Under the pieces are notes generated by a model. The model was not told the DNA's origin. It ran no database searches and saw only the letters and a list, made by a program, of their open reading frames with translations. The position numbers were made by a program, and so were the translations under genes. This document shows positions 35,460 to 43,786 of a DNA stretch of 64,000 bases, in pieces (positions within the stretch are counted from its first letter, which is position 1; each line of letters starts with the position of its first letter). The stretch comes from JBFWVD01 sp050246915. Its GTDB lineage: Bacteria > Actinomycetota > Acidimicrobiia > Acidimicrobiales > Ilumatobacteraceae. The stretch spans positions 1 to 64,000 of the forward strand of contig JBFWVD010000006.1 of assembly GCA_050246915.1 (NCBI GenBank). The letters are read 5' to 3'.

Positions 35460-35879
35460 ATGGCTGACCAATTGGGACCGATGCGTGTGCCACCGCTGCT
35501 CACCGAGCTCAACCGCGACTATTGGACAGGTGGCCTCTCGGGCGAGCTGCGCATCTTGCGCTGCCAAGCCTGTGGCCATTGGTTGCACCCGCCGACCAGT
35601 ATCTGCCGTGAGTGCCTGTCAACCGACATTGCTGCCGAGGCGGTGAGCGGTAAGGGCACCGTCGCCGCGTTCACCATCAATCATCAGCAGTGGAGTCCGA
35701 CGGCGACGGCCGATCCGTACATCATCGCCATCGTGGAGCTCCCCGAACAGGCGAATTTGCGCCAGACCACCAACATCGTGAACTGCGGTATTCGCGAGGT
35801 GTTCATCGGCATGGCTGTCCGTGTCGTGTTCGAGCCGCTCGAAGACGTGGCCGTCCCGTTGTTCGAACCGGACCGCTGA
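35460..35879 (+). CDS. Zn-ribbon OB-fold protein (DUF35), partner of the thiolase-like protein
   Basis: A 139-residue DUF35 protein. A rubredoxin-like zinc ribbon with two CxxC pairs (CQACGHW and CREC) lies at about residues 39-60. An OB-fold follows (GKGTVAAFTINHQQW, PYIIAIVELPEQANLRQTTNIV, IGMAVRVVFEPL). Such proteins form complexes with thiolase-fold Ltp enzymes and are needed for their activity. The start is 2 bp after the upstream stop, so co-translation is likely. Its 3' part is overlapped on the other strand by the open frame of the anti-sigma gene. Confidence 0.87.
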   Translation: MADQLGPMRVPPLLTELNRDYWTGGLSGELRILRCQACGHWLHPPTSICRECLSTDIAAEAVSGKGTVAAFTINHQQWSPTATADPYIIAIVELPEQANLRQTTNIVNCGIREVFIGMAVRVVFEPLEDVAVPLFEPDR

Positions 35880-36305
35880 CGAGCTCGCGTCGGCTCTGTG
35901 TAGCCGGCGCCACGGTTGCCTCTTCGACGGTCGCCGATTCCCGGTCCACGCGACGAACCACACCGCGCTGCCACCGCGACGAGGTTGTCGCGTCCCCCAA
36001 CGATGACTGAGGGACGACACGATCAACAGGCCGCGACCGCTGGCATCGAACCGGGATGGCCTCCGCAGGGTGGGGACGCCGTGACCGGCGTCGGTGACCA
36101 CGATCTTTACCGAGCGCCAACGACGCGAGACCGTCACGGTGTAGCCCGTTCCGGCGTGTCGCACCGCGTTGGCGGCGAGCTCCGAGGTCATGAGCACCAC
36201 CTCGTCGCGCCGCTCATGTGGAAGCGACGCAAGCAGATCGCTGACGAAGCGACGGGCCTCGACGACCGATGACGCTTCACCGGGAAAGTTCTGTCGCCGC
36301 CTCAT
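35619..36305 (-). CDS. Anti-sigma-factor-type ATP-binding protein (RsbW/SpoIIAB-like HATPase) with long C-terminal extension
   Basis: The N-terminal 120 or so residues form a compact GHKL kinase domain, with N-box SELAANAVRHA, G1 box VTDAGHG and G2 box GRGLLIVSSL. This is typical of serine kinases that bind sigma factors or phosphorylate STAS antagonists. The family is usually about 130-150 residues, but here the frame stays open to 228. The Arg-rich extra part lies antisense to the last 261 bp of the DUF35 gene. The true end may be near 35940 with a lost stop, or the tail may be real. The gene overlaps the upstream STAS gene by 4 nt. Confidence 0.75.
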   Translation of the reverse strand: MRRRQNFPGEASSVVEARRFVSDLLASLPHERRDEVVLMTSELAANAVRHAGTGYTVTVSRRWRSVKIVVTDAGHGVPTLRRPSRFDASGRGLLIVSSLSHRWGTRQPRRGGSAVWFVAWTGNRRPSKRQPWRRLHRADASSSAVRFEQRDGHVFERLEHDTDSHADEHLANTAVHDVGGLAQIRLFGELHDGDDVRIGRRRRTPLLMIDGERGDGALTAHRLGSNVG

Positions 36306-36625
36306 GGCTCGATCCTGAACACACCGCCGACTCCTGACAGCTCGATGACACGGCTCACCAGTGATGGCACCGATCTCAGCGACACCGACTCCGCTCGCAG
36401 CGCTGCATCGATGAGTACGGCGAGCCCCGAGCTGTCCATGAACGTCAGCTGGGTCATGTCGAACACCAGCCGCGTCGACGAGCTGAGTGCTGTGTCGACG
36501 GAGACACGCAGCGCATCGGCGTTGGTGAGGTCGAGGTCGCCGATCAACTCGATGACCGACGGCGTCAGAGGATCGCTCGTCATGTCGATCCAGCCGATCT
36601 GGCCGCTGCTCGCGTGCTCAGCCAT
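36302..36625 (-). CDS. STAS-domain anti-sigma factor antagonist
   Basis: A 107-residue STAS protein of the SpoIIAA/RsbV type. VIELIGDLDLTNADALR is the first strand-helix, and FMDSSGLAVLIDA holds the conserved phosphorylatable Ser (Ser65/Ser66). It overlaps the RsbW-like gene by 4 nt, the classic antagonist/kinase operon order. In such systems the unphosphorylated antagonist binds the kinase and frees a sigma factor. No sigma factor gene is adjacent. A PP2C phosphatase that could reset it is encoded at 62102-64000. Confidence 0.86.
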   Translation of the reverse strand: MAEHASSGQIGWIDMTSDPLTPSVIELIGDLDLTNADALRVSVDTALSSSTRLVFDMTQLTFMDSSGLAVLIDAALRAESVSLRSVPSLVSRVIELSGVGGVFRIEP

Positions 36626-36777
36626 CTCTCTTCCGAGACGGCCGCGCCGTCATCGATGGCCAGTTGGTCGGGCGGCGGCGCCGGCATCGACTCAGATTGC
36701 GCCACGACGACATCGCCCGCCCTGTCCGGCGCAGGCGATGCATCCGCTGTTGGTTCGCGACGATCGGGATCGGCCAT
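36580..36777 (-). CDS. Possible small hypothetical protein upstream of the STAS gene
   Basis: A 65-codon open frame rich in Ala, Pro, Asp and Arg, overlapping the 5' end of the STAS gene by 46 bp. I see no ribosome binding site and no known domain. It may be chance; I list it only because it fills most of the 253-bp gap before the next gene. Confidence 0.15.
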   Translation of the reverse strand: MADPDRREPTADASPAPDRAGDVVVAQSESMPAPPPDQLAIDDGAAVSEERWLSTRAAARSAGST

Positions 36778-36878
36778 GGTTGAAACAGTTGGCTACCCGC
36801 CGGCGCCAACTCCCAAACATCAAGTGTGTCCAGTCGATTGGCCGGGGCCGATGATCCGAATACGTCGGCAGGAATCGA

Positions 36879-37694
36879 TCAGCCCAAGCCGGCGGTCTCG
36901 AACGCCTTGTCGATCCGCTCGAATCGCCGGGCGATCGAGCGCCGGCTCTCGGGATGGGTCACCACGTACAGCTCGTCGGTCCCGATGGCGGCAACGACCC
37001 GGTTGGCGATGACCGACGGATCGATGATGTTGCCGGCCAAGTTGGGATCGGCGATGGCGTCCACATCGGCGAGCTCACCGGGTCCTCCGAGTGAATCGGG
37101 CCGGTTGCGAGCCGAGCGACCGACGTTGGTCGCCACCAGCATCGGGCACAGCACGGTGACCCCGATACCAGTACCGCGCAGCTCCTTCTGCAGTACCTCG
37201 GCCAGAGCGACGACGCCGTACTTGGCCACGCAGTAGGGACCCATGTTCACGTTTGGCACCAGACCCGCGAACGACGCGGTGAACACGAGGTGTCCGCCTC
37301 TGCCACTCGACACCAGCTTGGGGAGGAACGCCTCGACGCCGTGGACCACACCCCACAGGTCGACACCGAGCACCCACTCCCAGTCGGCGTGCGTCAGCTC
37401 GACCACCGGCAACGATGTGCCCACGCCGGCGTTCAGGAACACGATGTCCGCTTCGCCGAAGCGCTCTTCGGTGACGTCGGCCAGATGGTCGACGGCCGCC
37501 TTCACCGACACGTCCGTCGGGACACCGACCACCTCGGTGACCGCACTCAGCTCTGCCACCACGCGATCGAGCACAGCCACCTCGACATCGGCCAGCACGA
37601 GCCGGCATCCTTGGGCGGCAAGGGCCTTGGCCGTGGCCAACCCGATGCCGCTCGCTCCCCCAGTGATCACAGCCACTTTGCCGTTCAGGTCCAC
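36879..37694 (-). CDS. SDR-family oxidoreductase
   Basis: A 271-residue classical SDR starting at GTG 37694 with a GAAGGGGAG site 4 nt upstream. The cofactor loop is ITGGASGIGLAT, FLNAGVG stands at the NNAG position, FTASFAG holds the catalytic Ser region and YCVAKYG the Tyr/Lys pair. The C-terminal tail has an ELYVVTHPESRRSIARRFER segment common in actinobacterial SDRs of unknown substrate. It is separated from the next SDR gene by about 155 bp. Confidence 0.86.
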   Translation of the reverse strand: MDLNGKVAVITGGASGIGLATAKALAAQGCRLVLADVEVAVLDRVVAELSAVTEVVGVPTDVSVKAAVDHLADVTEERFGEADIVFLNAGVGTSLPVVELTHADWEWVLGVDLWGVVHGVEAFLPKLVSSGRGGHLVFTASFAGLVPNVNMGPYCVAKYGVVALAEVLQKELRGTGIGVTVLCPMLVATNVGRSARNRPDSLGGPGELADVDAIADPNLAGNIIDPSVIANRVVAAIGTDELYVVTHPESRRSIARRFERIDKAFETAGLG

Positions 37695-37850
37695 AGCACT
37701 CCCCTTCGATCCCCGTTCTCGGCGACTCTACGGACTCGTCGATCCGTGATCCCAAGGCGAACGCGATCAATGGCGTCGTTGGCCAACCCCGTCGACAGTG
37801 ACCGTGCTCCGCCGGCGTGATTCGGAGCACCCACCGCGGAGCCGGAGACC

Positions 37851-38645
37851 TCAGCCGCCGAACAACTCCATCGCCAGCAAGTTCGTCATCACCGATGCAC
37901 CGCCGTCGACGGGCAGCGTCACCCCGCTCACGAAACTCGCCTCGTCCGAGGCGAGGTACACCACCGCTGCGGCGATGTCCTCACGCTGACCGAGTCGCAG
38001 CCGATGTGCGGCCGCCAGCTTGGGGCCCATCACCGGGTGATTGCTGACCATCCCGATGGCGGCAGGCGGGAGGATCTGTCCGACCTGGATGGAATTGGCA
38101 CGGATGTTCGCCGGGGCGTACTCGACCGAGAGGGAACGCGTGAGCGAGTTCATCGCAGCCTTGGACGCGCAGTACGCGGCCATGCCGATGGTGGCTCGTG
38201 CTCCGGCATCGGACGAGATGTTGATGATCGTCCCACCGCCCGCCGCGGTGAGATGAGGAATGGCGTACTTGCTCATCAACATTGCTCCGGTGAGCGTGCC
38301 GCGCAGCACAGCATCCCAGTGATCCAACTCGGTGTCCCCGATGAGATCGCCTTTCTGCAGCAGATCAGTAGGAGCGGCGTTGTTCACCACGGTCGTCAGA
38401 GATCCGTAGGCAGCCACCGTCTGGGCGATGACCGACTTGGTCGACTGCTCGGAACCCACATCGGCGGCGATGAACATCGCCTCTCCGCCGGCTGCGGTGA
38501 TGTTGGCCACGACCTCTTCACCACGCTTCACGGTGCGACCGGTGATGACCACCTTCGCCCCCTCCGCGGCGAGGAACGCCGCCGTGACACGACCGATCCC
38601 CTTCGTAGCCCCCGTCACGATCGCAACCTTGCCCTGCAGTCTCAT
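37851..38645 (-). CDS. SDR-family oxidoreductase (FabG-like)
   Basis: A 264-residue classical SDR. The start at ATG 38645 (MRLQGKVAIVTGATKGIG) is preceded by GGTGGGGG; a longer frame to 38702 adds residues without family character. It has VNNAAP at the NNAG position, ISSDAG with the catalytic Ser, AYCASKAAM with Tyr/Lys, and a GVTLPVDGGASV ending. It is probably a beta-ketoacyl or alcohol dehydrogenase. Substrate unknown. Confidence 0.87.
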   Translation of the reverse strand: MRLQGKVAIVTGATKGIGRVTAAFLAAEGAKVVITGRTVKRGEEVVANITAAGGEAMFIAADVGSEQSTKSVIAQTVAAYGSLTTVVNNAAPTDLLQKGDLIGDTELDHWDAVLRGTLTGAMLMSKYAIPHLTAAGGGTIINISSDAGARATIGMAAYCASKAAMNSLTRSLSVEYAPANIRANSIQVGQILPPAAIGMVSNHPVMGPKLAAAHRLRLGQREDIAAAVVYLASDEASFVSGVTLPVDGGASVMTNLLAMELFGG

Positions 38646-38716
38646 AGCCCCCACCTGTCTCCCACTGGAACGGCCAGCGTATGCCGGGGCGCGGCGCGAC
38701 ACCGAACGTGTGGATC

Positions 38717-38905
38717 TCAGGTGGGAACCGGACTCCCAGCCACCAGGATCACGTCGACGTTCGACGCCACGACGTCGTCGGATGACGCGAACTCGATCGT
38801 GTTGTCACCGTCGTGCACCTCGTCGACCGGCACCGAGATGGCGATGGTGCGCGGCGAGCGGCAATTGGTGGCTCTGCCCGATCCTCGGTGGAACTGATGC
38901 TTCAA
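38717..38905 (-). pseudogene. Probable relic of the C-terminus of a beta-sandwich protein
   Basis: Within the 335-bp gap 38646-38980, the minus strand reads ISVPVDEVHDGDNTIEFAS and then VASNVDVILVAG before a stop. This resembles the last strands of secreted carbohydrate-binding or jelly-roll proteins (vPvsxLxxGxNTIxFxSsD, SNVDLxL). Upstream of it the frame has no signal peptide, domain or ribosome site. It looks like the tail of a gene whose body has been deleted, though it could be coincidence. I see nothing else in the gap. Confidence 0.35.
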
Positions 38906-38980
38906 CAGTGTTGAAGCGTGGTCTCCCCAGTGCTAGAACGCCATGTCGGCCCAGGTGGCCACGACGTTCGGGGACGCACG

Positions 38981-40105
38981 ATGAGCACATCGGAACGCAA
39001 CAAGCAGCTGCTGCGAGAGCAGCGAGCTCGATCGCAACGAGAGGCACTGCCCAGTGCCCTGCCCGAGGCCGGGCCCTACGTGCCGCCGAATCCGCTCAGC
39101 GGCTTCATGCCTCAGCGGCTGACGGTGGTGGGTGAACCGGCCGGACACGATCCCGCCGAGCTCATGGCCCAGGCCATGGGATTCCCGTCGCAGGCCATGG
39201 GACCGACGTTCTTGTCCTACGGACCGGCGATCGCCGAGGGCGACGCGGTCATCGAGGAGTGGGAGTCGTTCATCTTCGGCAGCGACGGGAGCCTGTACAA
39301 CAACCAGTACTGCTGGATCCTGCGCTTCGACGGCGAGCAGTTGCGTACGGTGCGTGAGTACAACGACAGCCATCACGCCTGGCTCATCTTCAGCCGCCAT
39401 GGGGGCTGGCCGGCGCTGCAACCACCCACCGGCCCGCGTCGGCAGCATCACGCCATCGGGGGCGCACCCGCAGTGTTGGCCGACGAAGAGCTCGAGACCG
39501 GGTTCGAGGTCGTCGACGCGTTCGATCTCGATCCTCGCCTACTCGCCGATGTGCACCCCACGAGCGGACCGCCGCCACTCGGCGACGAGTCGGGACTCGA
39601 TGCGAACAAGGCGCTCGTGCGCGCCTTGCGCCGCGCACGAGCGTCAGGCGACGCCTCGCTCGTGAACACGTTCTTCGCGCCTGGGTATCGCCACTTCCTG
39701 GCCGGTGAGTATCCGTTCGGATGGGATCATCTCCCGCTCGAACAGATCTACCAGCCGTTGGTCGATCATCTCGCGTCGCCGATCTCGGTTCGCTACGGCC
39801 CGCCGATCGCTGACGGTGACGTCGTGTTCGAGGAGATGGACATCTTCGCTCGACTCGATGACGGGACCGTCTACAACAACTGGCACGCCGTGGTTCACGA
39901 GATCCGTCACGGCAAGATCATCCAAACACGCGAGTACCTCGACACCCGCCACGTGTGGATCGTGCTCGCCCGATGGGCTGACTGGGGACGTGAGCCCGTG
40001 CCGGTGCGGACGCGACCGCGTCGATCGAACCTCCAGTCGATCACGTGCACCACGCAGACCCCGACGATGTTCCTCGACCTCGAACGCTGGCATCCCTTCT
40101 CGTGA
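38981..40105 (+). CDS. Protein with two SnoaL/NTF2-like domains
   Basis: A 374-residue protein with an internal duplication. Both halves carry the same pattern: an AxGDAVIEEWESF- or ADGDVVFEEMDIF-type strand, then LYNNQYCWILRFDG or VYNNWHAVVHEIRHG, then REYNDSHHAW or REYLDTRHVW. This is the SnoaL-like polyketide-cyclase/NTF2 fold, which forms small hydrophobic pockets used by isomerases, cyclases and dehydratases. ATG 38981 follows a GGGGA stretch; the first 40 residues are polar and probably disordered. The substrate is unknown. An F420-type oxidoreductase gene follows 68 bp downstream. Confidence 0.78.
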   Translation: MSTSERNKQLLREQRARSQREALPSALPEAGPYVPPNPLSGFMPQRLTVVGEPAGHDPAELMAQAMGFPSQAMGPTFLSYGPAIAEGDAVIEEWESFIFGSDGSLYNNQYCWILRFDGEQLRTVREYNDSHHAWLIFSRHGGWPALQPPTGPRRQHHAIGGAPAVLADEELETGFEVVDAFDLDPRLLADVHPTSGPPPLGDESGLDANKALVRALRRARASGDASLVNTFFAPGYRHFLAGEYPFGWDHLPLEQIYQPLVDHLASPISVRYGPPIADGDVVFEEMDIFARLDDGTVYNNWHAVVHEIRHGKIIQTREYLDTRHVWIVLARWADWGREPVPVRTRPRRSNLQSITCTTQTPTMFLDLERWHPFS

Positions 40106-40173
40106 TCGGATCGCCCTAGTGAAGGTCGCGTGCACCGCGTGGGAACACGCCGAGCACGCGATAGAACCACCAC

Positions 40174-41058
40174 ATGCATCTCGATCTCCACGTCTCGCGA
40201 TTCGACTGGGCGGGCGGCCCGGCCGGCATCGGCTCGGGCATCTCCGATCTGGCACGGACCGCAGAGTCCATCGGCGTCAAGACCTTGTCGTTCATGGACC
40301 ACTTCTTCCAGATGGACTGGATGGCTCCGGCTGAAGATCCCATGCTCGAGGGCTACACCGCGTTGGGGTTCATCGCCGGACGGACCGAACGGCTGCGTCT
40401 TCGACTCCTCGTCACCGGGGTCACCTATCGTCACCCTGGCCTGTTGGCCAAGACGGTGACAACGCTCGACGTGGTGTCGGCGGGCCGTGCGGAACTCGGC
40501 ATCGGCGCCGCTTGGTATGAACGCGAGCACATCGGACTCGGGGTCCCGTTTCCACCCACGAGCGAACGATTCGAGAGACTCGAAGAAGCCCTGCAGATCT
40601 GCCTCCAGATGTGGAGTGACGACGATGGCCCGTACCAGGGGCGTCACTACACGCTGGCCGAGACGCTCTGCAGTCCCAGACCAGTGAGCAGCCCGCGACC
40701 GAGGATCATGATCGGAGGATCGGGTGAGCGAAAGACGCTGCGTCTCGTGGCCCAGTATGCCGACGCGTGCAACATCTTCGGGGACGCAACCGAAGTTGCG
40801 TACAAGGTCGACGTGCTCCGCCGCCACTGTGACGACATCGGGCGCGATCCGAACGACATCGAGGTGACTGCGATGTATCGCGACATCCCGACAGGAGCGA
40901 GCGTTGCCGACGTCATCCGCGGCGCTCGAGCATTTGCCGAGATCGGTGTCTCGACGCTTGTCACCGGCGCCATCGGCGCACAACCGGCCCAGTGGCTCGA
41001 GACCACGTTCGGACCGGCCATGGCAGAACTGCGCAATCTCGAACCCAAGCGCTTGTGA
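40174..41058 (+). CDS. LLM-class F420-dependent oxidoreductase
   Basis: A 294-residue luciferase-like protein. DLHVSRFDW and ESIGVKTLSFMDHFFQM are followed by LRLRLLVTGVTYRHPGLLAKTV, AELGIGAAWYEREHIGLGVPFP and PRIMIGGSGERKTLRLVA. These match the F420-dependent branch of the family, which is smaller than the FMN luciferases. It would use F420 to reduce or oxidise an organic substrate. No clear ribosome site precedes ATG 40174. A lipoprotein cytochrome gene follows but is probably a separate unit. Confidence 0.86.
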   Translation: MHLDLHVSRFDWAGGPAGIGSGISDLARTAESIGVKTLSFMDHFFQMDWMAPAEDPMLEGYTALGFIAGRTERLRLRLLVTGVTYRHPGLLAKTVTTLDVVSAGRAELGIGAAWYEREHIGLGVPFPPTSERFERLEEALQICLQMWSDDDGPYQGRHYTLAETLCSPRPVSSPRPRIMIGGSGERKTLRLVAQYADACNIFGDATEVAYKVDVLRRHCDDIGRDPNDIEVTAMYRDIPTGASVADVIRGARAFAEIGVSTLVTGAIGAQPAQWLETTFGPAMAELRNLEPKRL

Positions 41059-41179
41059 TCCGACAGCGGGACCGCACAGCGGGACCGGACGCCCGGACCT
41101 GACCACGTCCTGCTGGCTGGCCAACAAACGAGGACCTCCGACCCTTGGTAGATACCCCCTCGGGTACCACAATGGGATC

Positions 41180-41551
41180 GTGCTCGTCTCACTGACCCGA
41201 CTCGGATCTTGGATCGCTGACCGAATCTCGCTGGGGCTCATCGCGTCGCTGGGCGTCGCAGCATTGGCCGGTGCATGTGGTGGAGCCGTGGCAGAGAGCT
41301 CTCCGGCGACGACCCCAGCTCCCCTGACCTCGCCCGGACACGACCTCTATTCCAACTACTGCGCTCGCTGTCACGGTGCCGCCCTCGAGGGGAAGGGAGC
41401 GAACCCAGCTATCGACGCCGTTCGCCTGGCCAGCCTTGGGGACCAACGACTGCGGATGACCATCGAGTCGGGCAAGGGTCAGATGCCGGGCTTCCGCTTC
41501 TCATCGAGCGAGACCGACGCGCTCATCGCGTACCTTCGGCAGCCGACCTGA
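41180..41551 (+). CDS. Lipoprotein c-type cytochrome
   Basis: A 123-residue protein starting at GTG 41180. A signal peptide with lipobox ALAGAC anchors it as a lipoprotein. A Pro/Thr-rich spacer follows, then one class I cytochrome c domain with CARCH as haem attachment site and GQMPGF providing the likely Met axial ligand. It should carry electrons at the outer face of the membrane. No oxidase or dehydrogenase partner is adjacent. A hairpin after it probably terminates transcription. Confidence 0.85.
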   Translation: MLVSLTRLGSWIADRISLGLIASLGVAALAGACGGAVAESSPATTPAPLTSPGHDLYSNYCARCHGAALEGKGANPAIDAVRLASLGDQRLRMTIESGKGQMPGFRFSSSETDALIAYLRQPT

Positions 41552-41611
41552 GCCAGCCCCGTCAGAGCGCTCCGGCAATCGCGTCGGCCAGACGGTCGAC
41601 CGACGACCGAG

Positions 41612-41636
41612 GGCGAACAACGTCCACGCGTTCGCC
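41612..41636. terminator. Bidirectional hairpin between convergent cytochrome c and VOC genes
   Basis: GGCGAAC (41612-41618) pairs perfectly with GTTCGCC (41630-41636) around an 11-nt loop in the 92-bp gap between the stops at 41551 and 41644. No T run. Confidence 0.5.
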
Positions 41637-41643
41637 GCGACGT

Positions 41644-42117
41644 TCAGTCCTCCGGGAACATCAAACTCCGGTTGGCCCGAGCGACGAGCTCGATGTACAT
41701 GCCCGAATCGGTGCGGTGCATGACCGCGGCGGGCGCCGCGTCGAGCGATGTCACACCGATACGCGCGGCACACGGGAAGCCCATGCGTTCGAGTTGCGCC
41801 GACGTGCGGGCAACGTCGTCGCACCAGTAGCCGATGTGATGCCCTGATCGTCCCGGAAGGACCTCCCAGATGGTGCCCGCAATGGCTTGCGCCAGCTCGA
41901 TGCGATGCGGACCCGGTGTGGTGCACGAGAACACGAACTTCACCATGGCCAGACCGGTTTCGAAGATGACCGGCATCTCCGACGGCGTATCGGGTGGCAT
42001 GGCCTCAGATCCGAATCCGAACGAGAAACCCAACCTGGCGTACTCGGCTTTGGCCACGGCGAGGTCGGGCACGACGACACCGGTGTGATAGAGGTCCGCG
42101 ACCGGCAGGGTGACCAT
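41644..42117 (-). CDS. VOC/glyoxalase-fold protein
   Basis: A 157-residue protein with a VOC-superfamily fold. DLYHTGVVVPDLAVAKAEYARLGF is the first beta-alpha-beta unit, HHIGYWCDDVARTSAQLERMGFP the second and GMYIELVARA the last strand with the usual metal-binding Glu. Relatives include epimerases, lyases and dioxygenases. The start overlaps the stop of the P450 remnant by one base (TGATG), so the two were probably co-translated. The true open frame is longer, but its upstream part is only the shadow of the P450 frame. Confidence 0.8.
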   Translation of the reverse strand: MVTLPVADLYHTGVVVPDLAVAKAEYARLGFSFGFGSEAMPPDTPSEMPVIFETGLAMVKFVFSCTTPGPHRIELAQAIAGTIWEVLPGRSGHHIGYWCDDVARTSAQLERMGFPCAARIGVTSLDAAPAAVMHRTDSGMYIELVARANRSLMFPED

Positions 42118-42554
42118 CACACAACCGAATTCGTGACACAGACCGGCACGTTGCTGAAACCGGCGACGTTGGCCATGTGCACCCGCTGCAGGCCATCCTC
42201 GTCCACTTCGAAGCTCGGCCATCGAGTGAGGAACTCCTCGATGGCGATTCGACTCTCGGTCCGCGTCAGCGCAGCGCCGATGCAGTAGTGCACGCCGCGG
42301 CCGAAGCCCAGCGGTGCGACGGTGTTGGTGCGAGTGATGCCGAAGCGGTCCGGGTCGGTGTGGACGCGTGGGTCGCGGTTGGCTGAGCCGGTGATGAGGA
42401 ACACCGGCTGGTCCTTCGGGATGGTGACTCCGTGCAAGGTCACGTCCTTGGTGGTGAAACGGCCTTGGAGATGCGCATAGGTGGGAAACGGATCTTCGAA
42501 GAACTCGATCGAGTTCGGATCGAACACCACCGGACGAGCATTCTGATCGGTCAC
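42117..42554 (-). pseudogene. Internally deleted cytochrome P450 (N-terminal 30 residues joined to C-terminal haem region)
   Basis: A 145-residue open frame made of two non-adjacent parts of a bacterial P450. Residues 8-30 (FDPNSIEFFEDPFPTYAHL) match the family N-terminus. From residue 31 it jumps to GRFTTKDVTLHGVTIP and continues through FGRGVHYCIG, with the haem-ligand Cys91 intact. About 250 residues are missing, including the I-helix oxygen groove and the K-helix ExxR. The junction lies near 42458-42470, and the frame is kept. A functional P450 needs about 400 residues, so this is almost certainly inactive as an oxygenase. It is translationally coupled to the VOC gene. Confidence 0.8.
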
Positions 42555-42644
42555 CGTCGGACCCCTCCCCCGCTGACCCCAACTGAGCCGACGTTAGTCG
42601 GGCGACATGCCCGGTATCACCGGCGACGGTCGGCCGTTCGACGC

Positions 42645-43625
42645 TCAGCGTGGCAGCGGTTCGAAACCGAAGGCTCGACCGTCGGTGACCCGCACGTCGT
42701 CTTCCCACGGCAACCGGAAGTCGCCTTTCACCATGTCCTGCATGAACGTGTAGGGGCAATCATCGGCCCCGCCGGCAACCGCGGCATAGCCACGATGGGC
42801 GAGTTGGTAGATGTTGTTCTCCACGCCCCAGTGCAACCGGGCCTCATCGGCGCGAGCGGGAACGATTTCTGCGGTGATCACCTCGTCGGGGAATCCGCCC
42901 CCCTCGGCGACGATCGTCCCATCGAACGAGCAGATCATGCCCTCCCCCATCGATCGGAAGGTCCCGTCGGTGCCGGCGAGGCACACGTTGACGGTGTACA
43001 TGAGGTTCGAGAACGCATTGTGCTGGTTGGAGATACGCCAGCCATGGCGGATGGGAGCGGTGTACCCGGCGGTGCGCAACATCACGTTGGCACCCTTGTA
43101 CGCACATTCACGCGCCATCTCCGGGAACATCCCGTCGTGGCAGATGATGAGGGCGATCTTGGAACCGGCGGGTCCATCGCACACCGGGATGCCGAGGTCT
43201 CCTGGATGCCATGGTTCGACCGGAACCCATGGATGGAGCTTTCGGTAGTACAGGACGATGTCGCCCGAAGCGTCGATGATCATGCCCGAGTTCCATGGAT
43301 AGCCATTCGGGTTCCGTTCCATGATCGAGAAGCAGCCCCATGTTGATGTCTCGCGACACACGGCCTGGAACGATGCGACCTCGGGTCCGTCCATCGTGCA
43401 CATGAGGCGATCGTCGATGTTCATGGACAGGCCGTGCAACGAGTACTCGGGGAACACGATCAGATCGAGCGTCGACAGACCCGCCTTCGTACGCCGGACC
43501 GTGTCGCAGATGCGTTGCGCGGTGGACTCCAGTTGCGCAGGGGTGTCGACCGTTGGCAATTGGAATTGACAGACGCCGACAACCATTCCGCCGGGCCCCT
43601 TGTTGAGGCCCCCGAGTCCGCTCAT
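42645..43625 (-). CDS. amiF: Formamidase (nitrilase superfamily)
   Basis: A 326-residue nitrilase-superfamily amidase that should hydrolyse formamide to formate and ammonia. The catalytic triad is Glu60 (FPEYSLHG), Lys129 (YYRKLHPW) and Cys162 (IICHDGMFPE). FSIMERNP, GVENNIYQLAHRGY and KGDFRLPWEDD match the AmiF formamidase subgroup rather than the larger aliphatic amidases. ATG 43625 has GGGAGGAT upstream. It stands alone. Transporters or regulators of amide use are not seen nearby. A related amide substrate cannot be excluded. Confidence 0.87.
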   Translation of the reverse strand: MSGLGGLNKGPGGMVVGVCQFQLPTVDTPAQLESTAQRICDTVRRTKAGLSTLDLIVFPEYSLHGLSMNIDDRLMCTMDGPEVASFQAVCRETSTWGCFSIMERNPNGYPWNSGMIIDASGDIVLYYRKLHPWVPVEPWHPGDLGIPVCDGPAGSKIALIICHDGMFPEMARECAYKGANVMLRTAGYTAPIRHGWRISNQHNAFSNLMYTVNVCLAGTDGTFRSMGEGMICSFDGTIVAEGGGFPDEVITAEIVPARADEARLHWGVENNIYQLAHRGYAAVAGGADDCPYTFMQDMVKGDFRLPWEDDVRVTDGRAFGFEPLPR

Positions 43626-43786
43626 CGCTGATCCTCCCGATTCGACGACGCAGATCCGGCCATCGGGACCGGCGTTCGCTTGGCCGACCGTAGGGCACCG
43701 ATGCTTCAGGGGATCGCTCTGGCAGCGAAGCGCCGGTTACAGCTCTCTGTCGCCCGTCTGATGGGACTCCACGGCGAAGACGCCGT

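Noticed and set aside
34090..35493. Upstream extension of the adenine deaminase frame to 1,070 codons
   Set aside because: The extra part is antisense to the thiolase-like gene, has no domain, and the family length and ribosome site support the start at 34089.
42118..42759. Long N-terminal extension of the VOC gene frame
   Set aside because: It is an Arg/His/Ser-rich frame-shifted reading of the P450 remnant; the VOC fold begins at the coupled ATG 42117.
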